Below, piece after piece: positions 26,358 to 38,790 of a stretch of DNA of 64,000 nt. The position numbers and the translations under genes were made by a program. Location of the stretch: contig HG738139.1 in the NCBI GenBank assembly GCA_000499405.2, forward strand, positions 10,006,616-10,070,615, read 5' to 3'. Each line of letters starts with the position of its first letter. Within the stretch, counting starts at the first letter, position 1. Origin of the DNA: Onchocerca volvulus. Taxonomy: Eukaryota; Nematoda; Chromadorea; Rhabditida; Onchocercidae. The notes under the pieces were generated by a model. That model was not told where the DNA came from, ran no database searches, and worked only from the letters and a program-made list of their open reading frames with translations.

Positions 26358-29300
26358 TCATAACATTAATTTATAATTGAGAAGAGCTAAATAACTGAAA
26401 AAATTTCACATTTTAAAAGAAGTTCAATAAATAAAATATATTTACTTCGCAACCGAAAAAATATTGCCATAATATCCTCAAATTAATTATTAAAAAAGGA
26501 ACTCTCAATGTTATCACTGATCTTACTACTAGCTAAATCAGTACCAACCTGCTATTTGCCCTTTTCTTTCTCTGCATATTTCCTGCATTTTCTTTCCTAG
26601 CCATTAGATAACGATGTATTTCTTCCCAACGTTTATGCCAATAACGTTTTTCTTCGATAAACACTTTTAACTCGTCCTTGCTGCAATGTTTGAAAAGAAG
26701 AATAGGTTGCTTCCGAATTCTAATTTTAATTGGAAAATAAACTTTCTTTAGAAATCAAAACTTCACATAGATAATACACTCTTATTTTCAACTTTTGACA
26801 AATATTTGTCAAAACAAATCTTTCTCGCATATTATCATATTGGATTGCAATCATTTGTTTGATTTTTATTATTCTATGAAGGCTCAGCAATAATGATGGT
26901 TAATGAAAAAGTTCTTACGGAACCAACGGCAATTTATATGGCATTAATGACCAAAACGAAAGTGGGGAAGAAAATACAAACTGAGGATCTTTCAAGAATA
27001 AAGCAACTACCAATGGAGATTACGAAATAATCCTGAACAGTAAATTCATTAAATCAACCAGCCCAAATGGACCTTTTCACAGAAAATTGCTTTGATATCA
27101 AGACCACGAAATCCATGATTCGACCCTTATCAACATCAGTAATCGTCAAAAACGTTTATGAACATACAAAATACTGAGAAATTGTAACGATAGTTTTGGG
27201 CTGAATTTTAGAAATCTATAATTTCATACGTTTTTCCAAATTCTTCCACATCATCATGCTTCAGTTTCCAGCTTCGTTCATGTTCATTCACTATTATTCG
27301 GTTTAATGTTTTCAAGACGCCATCTAGATCAGAAGTACTTAAACCAAATGCCATTTGTAAATCTAACCTGTAAGATCTGATTTCTAAAGTTAAAAATCAA
27401 AACTTTTGAACTGAGGATATATTTATTTTTGAATATGATGCATTTCCTAAAGATTTTTTGAAACATTTCTTGAAACAATGTGATCCATAGTTGCTTAGCA
27501 TGCATAAATATATCATTTTTTTCCTCAAAAATAATCTAATCTATTCATTACTGAAATTCTGCTGAAATCTACTAAGCAAAGAAAAAAAAAAAAACCGAAT
27601 AAAAATTGAAGAGTTAATGTTAAGTGACAATCACCTCCTAACAGGTAAGTTAGAACTAAATAGACAGAGAATAAGATCACGGGCATGCCGAAGCACCGAT
27701 TTGTCGTCAGAATAAAGCAATTCACTCTTCAATACCCAAATGTTGCACACCAGATGTGAACATTCACGAGCACGTGATATCAGCAAGTGTCGAGGAATAC
27801 ATTTCGAAACGTACTGCTGTGCTTCATTCGTCGATATGCATCGCGCTAAATTTCTGTACAGATGTAAAAACGTTTCGCAAAATTATTAGCAGCTACTATT
27901 TTAAAAAAATTGAAAATTTCAATGTGACGGCAAATTAATCAATTACCTTTTATCATCAGAGCTCGAACTTGCTGAACCTCAGGTAAATGCCGTATCCGTC
28001 GAAGTGATATTAACTGGTTGCAATCGTTCAAATCACTGAAGAATTCAGAAAATTTCATAATATTCTAAAGACTATGTCAATTTCAGATTAATCTAAGAAA
28101 CTTACAGTGCGTCCATTTTCTCACCAATAATAGCTTCCTGAACGAGCTGTAAAGGGTCAGGAACTGTGCACGAATCAGGCACTGTAACCGGGATGGATAG
28201 TAAAGATTCGCTATATTTTATTGATTCTGTATCCTGAAATTAATTAAGTAATAAGTATCGTAAAATTAAGGGTAAGCAAAGATAATCTATAAAATAGCGT
28301 TAGAAAAAATATTAAGCCTCAAATAATTTAAGCCAGAAATCGGAATTCAAAGAATAGTTGTATTCAAATATAAATATATGAAAAATTATCAGTTTAAGAA
28401 GCAAACACCAAAACCTATATTCAAAAGATAATTTTTGTAAAATGATCAAAAATAACAAGAAATTGACCGCTGTGCAATTAATATTTAATGGAGTCCAAGG
28501 ATCTTGTTCAATCAGACGACTTCGATGAGCTGATGACTGCTCGCGACGCTTTTTCTGTCGTTCAGTTTCAGGGCGTTTGAACCGGACGCGGATCGGTGAT
28601 GGGTTTTTAGAACTTCCTTCTTCTTCCGAATCAGATATGTCATCTGAAATTTCTCATTTTATCATATTCCTAGATCAGTTATGTGTTCAAGAATCTCTTA
28701 AAGTTTTTGCTTATTTGCATAATCTCGAGGTGGAATATCCTGTAATCTAGCTTTAGATAAAAGCAACTTCTCAGCATTCTTTAATAGGTATTGAAATATG
28801 AAATGATAATCAGTATTCTAAACTCTTCATTAAAAAAGTATATGATATATGCCACCATAGATAACTCGAGATAATTAAATTAATCTCATATAGAAGCAGG
28901 ATAAAAGATGAAAAACAGGTGAATAGAATGTGTAGATTCGCATGAAATTAAAGATAAACCGAAGAAAGGAAATTCAGAAATAATTTTATATGATATATAG
29001 ATAACAGAAAAAAGATACGATAAAATATTTCGATAACTAAGGCAATAAATTTAATAAACAGCAATTAAAGAGTGGAAAACAAGCTTGCCTTCAGCTTTGG
29101 TTGTGAAACCTTTTCCTTGACCATTCAGATAAGATATCGAACGCTTCATATCAAAAGTGCCATTCAAAGGGCATATATATAAACATTCTGCAATACAAAG
29201 TATAGTTCCAATTACACTATATTTTGAAAGTTTATCTGATAACAAAATGATCTGGAAAAAGGATTTTATTATAAATGATCATTCAACAAAAGATTAAGGT

Positions 29301-31166
29301 TGAAATACTGTAAATGTATACAAATTTTCAAATTAATATTTAAATCCAAGTTAAATTTTACACAACTAACGATTTTTAAAAAAGCCAACAGCATAATGAA
29401 CTGGTGCATCATCTCCAAAATTACGTCCAACGTATACTTCTTCGTCCATTATTCGACTAGAAAATTAAATAAATAAATATATTAATGAAGGAATAATCAA
29501 AACAGTAATTAATTCGAATTATCGAATTCACGGTTGCAGAAATCCGAATGTAAGGAGATGAGATATGCAACAAATCAGTTTTCGGAAAGTTGAATCGTGT
29601 GATAGTGATTTTCGTTGGAGGAAGAATTATGAAGCATGAGAGTCAAATTTCACATTTAATATGAAGCGATTCGCTTTCTAGAGCATGTTTTCTCAAATCA
29701 AAACTTAAAGTCGAGCAAATTATTTGGAAAATAAGTTATATAAATCAAATGCAACAAGTTTTGCTTCAAGAAGTAAGATTAAATTTTCCTAAACCATTAC
29801 ATACAAGTTATCAGCTGCAGATGATCCTGCACTTGTTCCAGAAATCAGTGCGAGATGTTCCGCACGACTTTTATCGAATGAGCTCGACAATTTATCCACC
29901 GGCAATCGTATTTCCAACTATAAACAAAGTAATACAAAAATGATAAACAAAGAAAAAAAATGGATTTCAACTTTGCATTTAGTGATAAAATGGATTATGG
30001 TCTAATATGCTAATGCCCCTTGAATAGTATAGTTAATTAATTAATTCGCATCTCAGATTCAAGTTTGAAATAATCGAATCTGGTATAAAACTGAATAAAA
30101 TTCTTACCATTTTGACATTCTTTTTATAACGTGCTTTGACGACACCATAGCCAAACGGATTTACTTTACGTATTGGATACTGAATGCGGTAGAGTTCGCT
30201 ATTACCGGGATTTCGACAAAGTATTACATCTATCTGTAATAGGAACAAAGTTTTGAGCAAATTTCGATGGCATAAAATAATGTTCAGAAATCGTAAGAGT
30301 GATAATATGGTCATGATGTGGAATCAATACCAATTTAAGGTAAACTTAGGTAGTATAGAGACTGAAAGCGATAAACGGAGCATCACTAGAAATCTAAGAC
30401 TCTATGTGATTTATAATGATGACGGCTTTCAATATCTCATTATATATATATATATATAGTGAGATTGATATGAACTATATATGAAGTAACTATCTCTTCA
30501 TCAGATAAAAGAGAATAATAATTGAATTAAAGTATAGTAGAACATATTTCATAGTTCTTAGAACGAAAGCTAAAATTGTATCAAGAATAACTGGGATAAA
30601 ATTAAACTGTTAACACCATCGCTTGCACAAGCAAAAAAGGAACTCAAAGCAGACCAATGATCTCTGTTAGCATATATCTCATCTGGAAGATTCCTATCTA
30701 TTCTCCTATAATTTACGATAGCATTATTATCAGCTGGAAGATTACGAGAATGTGAGAAGCGCTTCCGATTAACTTCATTATAAATTATACAATATTTCCA
30801 TTCGTCATCATAATCCACCTAATTCTTTATCTTATTTTTACGATAAAAAAATGTGGTGAGAGAGGAATAATGAAAAAGCATATGAAAAATCAATTTTTCA
30901 AGCAAATGATATGAAATCAAGCATAATTTGAGGAAACATTAACTTAAGACTTGGTGCTATTGTCTGGTGAATGATTACTCTTAGTTGTAAAAAAATTTGG
31001 ATAATATTATCCAAAAATGATTAGTTAAATCCCCAAAAATCTCAATCATTATATTCGATTTTGCGGATAATACAGACTGCAAGGGAAAGAAAAAAAAACT
31101 AACTTCTGTGATGACATCATCACCATCTCGCATATCGCACGTACTCTCACTTGTTTCCTCCTTCAT
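26358..31166 (-). CDS. RNA polymerase III subunit RPC5 (POLR3E-like)
   Basis: Twelve exons: 31166-31104, 30233-30108, 29917-29805, 29456-29371, 29187-29089, 28643-28468, 28233-28106, 28035-27947, 27845-27635, 27367-27230, 26680-26549 and 26394-26358. Phases close throughout, giving 465 aa. The N-terminus has EIDVIL and YRIQYPIRKVNP, matching the family's EIDVYL and LFQYPVRP. Later come YICPLNGTF, an acidic stretch, RVRFKRPETERQKKRR (family VRFSRPESEQARQRR), LRRIRHLPEVQQVRALM and WVLKSELLYSDD (family WVVKSDILYPKD). RPC5 pairs with RPC4 as the TFIIF-like module of Pol III. Intron 5 has a GC donor (AAG/GCAAGC), forced by frame. A TTTCAG lies 3 nt before the ATG. The last 12-codon exon is the least certain. 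Human RPC5 is about 700 aa, so the C-terminal part is missing or lies in exons I did not find. Confidence 0.88.
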
Positions 31167-31175
31167 GACCTGAAA
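31167..31175 (-). promoter_or_regulatory. 3' splice acceptor before RPC5 ATG (possible SL site)
   Basis: The minus strand reads TTTCAG then GTC ATG. An acceptor 3 nt from the start codon fits spliced-leader addition or the end of a 5'-UTR intron; the sequence alone cannot separate these. Confidence 0.5.
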
Positions 31176-32359
31176 TACATTAACCATACATGTTACGTCA
31201 TTGGTACCACTCGCATATGGGCTACCTACCCGATTAAAACTATCGGATAATTTCGTTATTGGGTTGTCATATTTTAAGAGAGAAATAGTACGATATTTCT
31301 GGAGTACTTAGAATAGTTGGAGAGTAAGGGAATAACTTTTGCAGTATTGCTACTAGAGGGTAAGAGCAAAAACTAGCTTTTTAATTATAAAAACTGCGAA
31401 GATTAATGTAGAAATTTGGTTATACATTGCAAGAAATTGAGAAAGTGTTGAAGATATGTGCAACAGAAGTTGAGAGAAGACAGATGGATTAGTATCAAAA
31501 TCGAGAAGAATACAGAGATTGATAGGAAAGAACAAGTTGTAAGAGAAAGAGCTCGGATTTGCTTTGCTCTGTTTAATTCAATTACTAGGTTGCGAGAGTT
31601 GTCGGTTGAGTTGAGGGTATTTTAATTTTCTCACCGATGGTTTGATAAAAATTTATCGCATTCGAACAATTTCTCTGCCGGAGTACCACAATCCGAAAAC
31701 CAGAATATGGTTATCCATCTATAGGAAACGGAATCATATATTTATGGGGTACTAAGTACAGATTCGATTATTTATGTGCTGGAATAAATTTAGCCGTAGA
31801 TTTAGCCAAATATTGAAACTCTAAGAGTGAGATCTGATCATTTATCAACTATTAATCTTCGGAAGAATGAAATCTAATACTGGCCAGCTTTTTTTATCGG
31901 GATAAAAGGACATATATATTTACGACCCATTCACGATTTCCAAATTTCCGTTTTACTGTTCCATTTTAGTGTTTTCGATTGCATGGTTGAATTAAATTTT
32001 CATAGATTTTGACTTATTTTCGTTTTGATTTAATTATTTCTTCTAAGATTGCATTGGAATTGAGCTTTGTCGTTCGTTTACTGTAGCATTCATTTCGTCA
32101 GCATAGTTTATTTCTTTCTTTTTTTTCATTGTTTTTCATTTCGTTTTCTAAGTTATTTTTCTTATTTTTCAATTCTTATTTTTTAGTGTAATTGCGGTGA
32201 AATTGAGCTGTATCGATTGGTTTGCGTTTGAATTGAAATATTTCGTTAATATTTTTTTTCCACTTTTTCTTTGTTTTTTCGTGTTTTTTTTTTAATGTTT
32301 CGCAATTTTGTATGTTTTTATTATAACTTTCTTTCTTCTTTTTCAGTGCAACCAATCTA
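31176..32359. other. RPC5 upstream flank, no gene seen
   Basis: Probable promoter side of RPC5 followed by T-rich sequence (31900-32340). No open frame here matches anything I recognise. Confidence 0.4.
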
Positions 32360-32900
32360 CTTTAGTTCATCCAAATAATACTTCGCAGAGGATCAAACAT
32401 AGATAATCGTACTAGCAGAGCGAAAGCACTGCGACGATTAATTGCAAATCAAACTAAAGAAAAACAGGCATTAGTACGAGCGAAATAGACAAAAAATGAC
32501 TCATATACGTGTCGAGGAAAAAGACAGAGCGACGTGCAGTCAAACTTAAAAATGCACGATTGCAAACTTGGCAATCGCGAACAAGCAAACAGACAAAAAA
32601 TGGCCCAGAAACATGTCGAGTAAGCAGCAGAGCGACGTACAGCCAAAACTGAGGATTCACGGTTGCGAACACGGGATCATGTTCTGCAGCTTCAGATCAA
32701 CAGAATGAATGCGACAGGCTAAAAGTGGTTGAAAGTTGTCAACGAGAAACAGCAGGTCAGCGTCAAGCCATACTCCGCTCAGCAATCACGCGATTACATT
32801 CGCCTTGCATTCGATACAATTCAGCTGATGATTATAGTTTGAGCCGGCATTTTCTCACTGTGACTGAAGTGTGTCCTTATTATGAGGACTTCACTGGCCA
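32360..32900 (+). pseudogene. Helitron Rep N-terminal remnant, copy A
   Basis: Colinear at nucleotide level with 39450-39880 (AATAAT-CTTCGCAGA at the start; CAGCAATCACGCGATTACA and CTGAAGTGTGTCCTTATTA near the end). The decayed translation has the Arg/Gln-rich repeats and the CPYY motif seen before the catalytic part of Helitron Rep proteins. Several in-frame stops (for example after RAK, near 32487) and frame changes show that it is dead. It is fragmentary: no catalytic HUH motif or helicase is attached. Confidence 0.7.
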
Positions 32901-34804
32901 ATAAGCGCCGAAACTCTAATGGAGGAAATGAAAAATTTGATTCTAGCAATTCTACTGCCTTACCATCATTTTAGGTTTGTTGGAAATATTTATTTGATGC
33001 CAGTTGTTATTTTACTTGATATCATTCGAAAATCATAGATAAAGTTTTGTTTTTTTCTTCCACTTTTAATTTATTTTAATCCATAGAAATCCTATACGAA
33101 TATTAAGATCTTTATCAAACGGATCAGCAAAGTTCTATGGAATATAGATCGTAACCGTCATTATGGTTATGATGAAATGGAACAAATTATGGTAGTTAAA
33201 GTGATTGGTAGCTTTATTTCATTTTTTGGGACTCATAGGTTTTGGAATGCTCAAAATTCTCTTTTTTGTTTTCATGTTGACTCAGACAGGAAAATTTCTA
33301 GTTCAGTCAAACGAACGAGTTAAAAATCATATCAATGAAATCAAGAATTTCAAATCATACGTTACGAAATACGAACATCGTTAAAGGTGCACAAAATGCT
33401 AACCATTGCTATTCACAGTGATCATATTCCGTTGCATTATCTTCCAGGAGAGCGCCTGCAATGTATTATATATCAAATCACATCCGAAATGATGTTGGTG
33501 ATTCTTATATTTAGTATGCATATAATTGCTTATTTTCGATCATTAATTTGCTGCAAAATTTTTTCGCTAACTCTATTTTTAATTGTATTTAATTTTTGAA
33601 TTTTTCAAGAATTTGATTTTCATCTCAATTTTGGTTCATAAATTTTCCTCATTAAAATACTTAAATTATATCAGATTTTTCAGGGTCGTCTAGTACTTGT
33701 TTTGTGGATTTTTTTTGTTTTCTTTAAGTTAAATTATTGGGAGTTTAATTGTTCCATTTAAGAGGAGCCTTGTTGTGGTGCAGTTGATTTTGATGTGAAA
33801 GTTTCTTTTTGAAGAGGTTTATTTTTGTTTGTGGATTATGTGATTCTGATTGGAATTTATCGGCGGTGGTGTCGATTATTTAGTTGACTAGGGAAGATAT
33901 TATTCGGGATGATCTGTTGAAATGGTCAGAGAATATTCTTTGGATGTGGATTGTTAATTGTGATGTGACATCGAAAACTTTGGCGAAACCTTTTATTCTT
34001 GAATATGATGTAGGAAAATAGAAAGGAAGTTTAAATAATAAAATAGCAGTGGTAAGCGAGTAGACTGGTTGGTTAGTTGAGGATTGATCAAAACTCTATG
34101 GATTATTGGTGATTGACTTATATAAAAGCACCTTTTGTTGTAAAAGTTTGTTTACGGAATTAAGTTTTCGTAAATTTAGATTTGGCATGAAAGTTTGCGG
34201 GACAGTCGTTGGCTTTTAGTTCATGTTAATATATACTGATTGAATTGAATTTTGATAAAGAGCAACAATGATAACCAAGTTGAGCAGCTGAATAGCAGAA
34301 TAATATGATCAGTTTGAGGGTAAGCTATTTTGTCGTGTATCAGGTTGAATTGAACTATACCAATTGTTTATTAATAAAATTCTAGTTCTTATATGAAGTG
34401 ATTTAGATGGACATGTATTTACAATCCAACAAAATGCAAAAATAGCTATAAAGAAGGATGTTTTGAAAAATGAATGTAATACAGTTTATTTAGATACAAG
34501 ATAGGTATAAAAGAATGAGAACGAATGTAGATAAAAGGATTGATAAATAAAAAAAGTAAAAAAATAAACATTAGATGAATTATTTGATGAGAAAAAAACG
34601 TTTAGATTAGAGTGAGAATGTGAGAATTTGTTAAATCCATTACATATATTAACGCTTATTTATATTACTGATTACTTTTTCTCGATATTTATATCTGTTT
34701 GAGAATATAACATTTAATTAGTTGTAATATTTTTGGGTTTCGCGACTTTCGCGACACGTTTGGGGAGGGGAGGGTATGAAGGGAAATTGTTAATGAGATG
34801 AGGA
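32901..34804. other. Unannotated, transposon-rich flank
   Basis: No protein-coding exon recognised. The sequence is GT-rich in places (33700-34350). It lies between a Helitron fragment and a dispersed repeat, so it may be further decayed transposon. Confidence 0.35.
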
Positions 34805-35235
34805 AAAATTATACCTTAATAGGGAGACTAATGGTGTATAGGAAAATTTATTTGAATAATGAATTAAACGGAATTTAAGAATCATTTGATGGAAAGCGTT
34901 AATGGATAGTTAAAATTTATATGGTCACCGATATACAATCGTCGACGCTAGATGATTTACGATATTTCAAAATATTACAAGTCACCTTAGTCAACAAACC
35001 ATTTAATGCATCCATCTTAATGAAACATTTGAGATAAGAATTAATTAATTTAAGAATTAATAATTAATTTTTTAATAATAATTAAAAAAAAATAAATCTT
35101 TGTTAATAATTAATTTGAGATTAGAGAATGATTAGGAGGTGAGAAAATGGTTTAGCTATAAGAAAACTTTGGTTGTTGCAATACATTGCGAACATAGAAT
35201 TTTCCTTGACATTGTCAACTATTTCCTGATTTCCA
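34805..35235 (+). repeat. Dispersed repeat, copy 1
   Basis: Matches 44648-44962 in the same orientation with substitutions and indels. Shared blocks include GAATTTAAGAATCATTTGAT, TATATGGTCACCGA and GATTAGGAGGTGAGAAAATG. Copy 1 carries extra AATTAAT-rich sequence in the middle (35040-35115). It is non-coding and is probably part of a transposon. Confidence 0.75.
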
Positions 35236-35600
35236 ATTTTCCGACCGAAGAGTTCTTTCAAAGAAGGAGAACTCGTGATTCATAACGAAAGGTGGTTTGT
35301 TTAGCGGCTGTTTCCGATTTTCTTTCAGCTATTAAGGGAGCTTGTAGTGAACTCGTAGGAATAAAAATGGTTTCTTTTCATGAGAGATCTCAAAACAATA
35401 TAGACAAAATATAAATTTGATGAGATCAAGTTTCAGTTTGATAGGGATCAACATAATTGATATTCCAACAGTACTAGAGATAATCAGTTTCCAGTATTTG
35501 GTGACTTCTGCAATTTCTTTTTGAACAAATTTTGTGACCTTACCGACTTCATTTTCTAGTTGTTCTTTGAGCTCTTCTTGCTGCTATTTATAGAAAATTC
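35236..35600 (-). pseudogene. Cysteine-rich transposon ORF remnant, copy 1
   Basis: A diverged direct duplicate of 36160-36515: the same blocks (GGGAGAAC-like start, TTGTTTAG, AAGGGAGCTTGTA, AAGTTTCAGTTTGAT) occur in the same order about 925 bp apart. In minus-strand frames it gives the same kind of protein as copy 2 but with stops. No function can be assigned. Confidence 0.55.
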
Positions 35601-36159
35601 TTAAGGAATTTTCTTAGGGAGAGACCTTTATAGACACTTCAGGATATTGTAGGACGAGTGCAGAGGAGTTCAGTTATGAATACTTTATTTCGTGCTAATT
35701 ATAAACTTAGCGAATAACAAGATTAATAATATCACAATGCGATCAGTAAAGTAAAATGAACTTTTAAAAAAGGGGATAGGAGTGGACAAAGTTAAAAATT
35801 TCGGGTTGCGTCGGTCCAAGAAGAAGAAGATGTGTAAATTCAAATAGACTAAATTGTGGAATATATATAGTAGTTTGGAGTGGGAGTGTTATCAGACATA
35901 TTATAAGATCAGAAAAATTTGATTCAATGTAAGAAGTAATTTAAGATATTATTAAACTAAATGTGTAATTAGCAAAAAATTGTAAGAATTGATACATTTG
36001 CCGGAAGTGAATTTGAAATATAATTAAACAATTGTATCTAGCGCAAAGATTATTGAGACAATTACCGGAAGGAAATTTAAGATATAATTAATCAAATGTG
36101 TAGATAGTTGATGAGATGCAATTGTTTAAATATGTAGATAGCTAACATTTCGAATGTTT

Positions 36160-36515
36160 TGACACTCCCGACCGAATAATTCCTTCAAAGAGGGAGAACT
36201 TGGGGGTCATAACAAGATGGTTTGTTTAGTGACTTTTTCTAAATTTGTTTTGTCTATTAAGGGAGCTTGTAATGAATTCATAGGAATAGCTAAAATTTTT
36301 CTTCGATGGGAGGTCTCAAAACAGGGTGAACAAAATATAGATTTAATAAGACAAGTTTCAGTTTGATGGCAGTCAACACAATTGATATTTCCACAATGCT
36401 TATACCAATCTGCAGTGTTTGGTGATTTCTGCAATTTCCTTTTGAATAAATTCTGTGATCGTACCAACTTCATTTTTCAATTGTTCTGCAAGTTCTTCTC
36501 ATTATTAGCCAGTTT
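36160..36515 (-). pseudogene. Cysteine-rich transposon ORF remnant, copy 2
   Basis: An open minus-strand stretch (36473-36207) has closely spaced cysteines (the pattern C-x4-C-x2-C, then C and C-x2-C), followed by a region ending in a stop. It lies downstream, in the same orientation, of the other minus-strand open pieces at 37159-36622. Such cysteine-rich segments are common in env-like ORFs of nematode BEL/Pao elements, but I infer this from position and composition only. Confidence 0.4.
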
Positions 36516-36621
36516 GTTGCCAAAGAATGTTTGTCCTTTATTGGTAATTCATTGAGTTGATTGCTTCTTGTTTGTGTGCTAGGATTTCTAATTCCGCGTT
36601 GTTTCGTTTCAAATCTATTGA

Positions 36622-37159
36622 TTATTCCTCCCTCGAAATCAACGAACTTTGTTTTGATTTCATTTTCCTTTGTAATAACAATTCGACTTCCGTTGTTGTA
36701 TCAATATGGAGCAACCACTTAATTAGTGAAAACAGGTTATTCCGATTTTGACAGCTTCTTTCGTGTATCTCTTTAAGTCGTTTTCGAAATTCTCGCTGTA
36801 AAGTGTCGAAAACGTTTTCGAACTTCGTGTTGTTTGAGTCGGATGTTTCCTTTGAATTAGTTTCCATCATCAGTAATTGGTGTCTTGAAGGACTGTTTTA
36901 CTTCGTATCCCCTTTGCGAGTTCCAACTATGAGTTCTAACTCCAACATCTATATCAATAATGAAGCCTCCTTTCATTACATATAGATTAGTGAACACACA
37001 TTTTGATGTGATGATCGTTTCTTTTCTCATTTCGAATATAAATGAGGTTTGTAACTTGTCTATGGTGAGATGATTTCCATGTCTCAACGCATCAAATCTT
37101 CCGATCCTTCGAAACAGGCAGTGTCCCACTGAATTTGTATAAATGAAAATGAAATCCAT
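36622..37159 (-). pseudogene. Env-like or unknown transposon ORF pieces
   Basis: Two overlapping minus-strand open frames (37159-36857 and 36870-36622) follow each other with a frame change. The second contains a charged stretch and a segment with spaced Arg, Cys and Leu-Leu residues. Together with 36160-36515 they look like one decayed reading frame of a minus-strand retroelement. The family was not identified with certainty. Confidence 0.35.
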
Positions 37160-37290
37160 ATAAATAAAAATGTAAATGTTCCCTGTTATGGCTCACGGAA
37201 CTTCGCAAGTTTTCCACCGATTGTTTTCAATTTTGACACAACCTTGTATTCGAATAGGCTTTCTTTTTATATAGACATACTTTTTTTCAC
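37155..37290 (+). mobile_element. Helitron-like 5' terminus
   Basis: Starts TCCATATAAATAAAAATG, then TATGGCTCACGGAAC and CACCGATTGTTTTCAATTTTGACACA. This matches the usual start of autonomous and non-autonomous Helitrons (TC, then TATATAAATAAAAATG, then a block with GGAAAC and CCGATTT). The Helitron helicase fragment downstream is on the same strand. Confidence 0.6.
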
Positions 37291-37789
37291 GTGTCATGTC
37301 CGTGAAATTTAAAAGGAAGTGAAGGGGCTGGATTTTTTGACTCCATCTTGCAACGCGCCCTCATGAGCGGACTGCATTTTTTGATCCCGTCCCGCACCGC
37401 GCCGTGCGCCTTCATGAGCGGACAAAATTTATTCACCACGCCTATTTTGTGCATTGACCGCGGCTACTTCCTGCAACATTTTAAGTTTTTCGTCGACTGA
37501 TTTGAAATTTTCATACAGCGTTGCATTCGAATAGGCGCGTGTTTTTAAATAATTAAGGCGAGTAATCTAAGCTTTTCGTTTGTTTTTTGCTTTGTGAGGG
37601 ATGTAATTCGTTTATTTTTTGATTTGTGGAAGATGTAGTTGCGTCGCAGAAATGTTGAGGTCATGATAGTTTGTGATGAAATGTTTCATTCTCTACTTTG
37701 TGGCGACACGTAAAGACGTCTAGAAATTGGAAACAGAGATGTGCCAGTTGATCTGACCTCATGATGAATTTCATTGTCTCATAACTTTT
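37291..37789. other. Helitron-associated spacer
   Basis: Contains an internal near-duplicate ending CATGAGCGGAC (37320-37372 and 37373-37424) with GC-richer composition than the surroundings. No coding sequence was recognised. It lies between the Helitron 5' end and the helicase fragment. Confidence 0.4.
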
Positions 37790-38473
37790 GCAATTTAGTT
37801 ACATCAAAAGAAGAACTGGTTGAAAAAATATTTCCCAATATTCAAACCAGTTATAAGAGTCACAATGGACTGAGTGAAAAAGCTATTCTTCGACCAAGAA
37901 CAAAGACGTCTACGAACATTATTTAGTCTAACATTCAAAGCGAGACAGTCACATAATAAGTTCGTCGACACTGGTATGGAAGTAGATGAAGCGGTTAATT
38001 ATCCAACAGAATTTTTGATTTCATTCGATCTGCCAGGGATGCCACCGCACGTATTGCAGTTGAAAATCGGCGTTCCAATTATTATGTTGCGAAATATCAA
38101 CCAGCCAAAATTTTGCAATTGCACGCAGTTTTGTAGTAAAAAATTAATGAGCAGTGTCATAGAAGTGACAGTTTTGACAGGACCTTTCAAAGTTGAAGAT
38201 GAGGATGTCCTCAGTCTTCTCATTCCTATGATTTCAATGGATATGCCATTTCAGTTTAAGCGATTGCAATTCCCAATGCGATTGATGTTTGCATTCACCA
38301 TTAACAAAGCTCAGGGCCGATCTTCAGAACTGTGCAGTTTAGATCTAGAGATGGATTACTTCTCACATGGTCAATTATATGTTGAATGTTGTAGAATCGG
38401 CAAACCAGACAATCTCTATATCCGCATAGACAACGGAACAACAAAAAATACTGTATATCCACAAGCACTGTGA
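37790..38473 (+). pseudogene. Helitron helicase C-terminal fragment (PIF1-like)
   Basis: The open part, 37874-38473, encodes the last part of a PIF1-type Helitron helicase: YPTEFL, LPGMPPHVLQLKIGVPIIML, FKRLQFPMRLMFAFTINKAQ (the TINKAQG motif of helicase motif V/VI), then a decayed form of the family's C-S-R motif as VECCRIGKPDNLYI. An earlier frame (37800-37900) carries related sequence with a frame change. The Walker A and B motifs and the Rep half are absent, so it cannot transpose on its own. Confidence 0.85.
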
Positions 38474-38610
38474 AATTAATTTGCCCCATTATTAGAAAAA
38501 TTTGATAATAAGTTCGACAACAACTTTCGAAAACTCGAGTTCGACAATAATGTCGTGGATTTTTTTCAATCGTGGAGAGAGTGATGTCGATCAATAGCCA
38601 AATACCACCA

Positions 38611-38790
38611 GTGAGTCTAGACGAGTTAAGCTGAGTTGCGTCAAGTCGAATTGGGCTAAGTTGTGTCTAATCGAGTTGGCTGAGTAGCGTCCAGTCCAGT
38701 TGGGATACATTGTGTTGAGTCGAGTTAGTTGAGTAGTGTCCAGTCGGGATAGGCTAAGTTGTGTCGAATAATTGGTGGAGTAGCGTTTAC
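38611..38790 (+). repeat. Degenerate minisatellite
   Basis: Irregular repeats built from GAGTAGCGTCCAGTC, GAGTTGGGCTAAGTT and GTGTCGAGTC-like blocks, with about five partial units. It follows the Helitron helicase fragment directly. Confidence 0.7.

Noticed and set aside
27635..27850. RPC5 exon 9 starting at the upstream ACAG acceptor
   Set aside because: That start gives an immediate stop in phase; the TTTAG acceptor just before 27845 keeps the frame.
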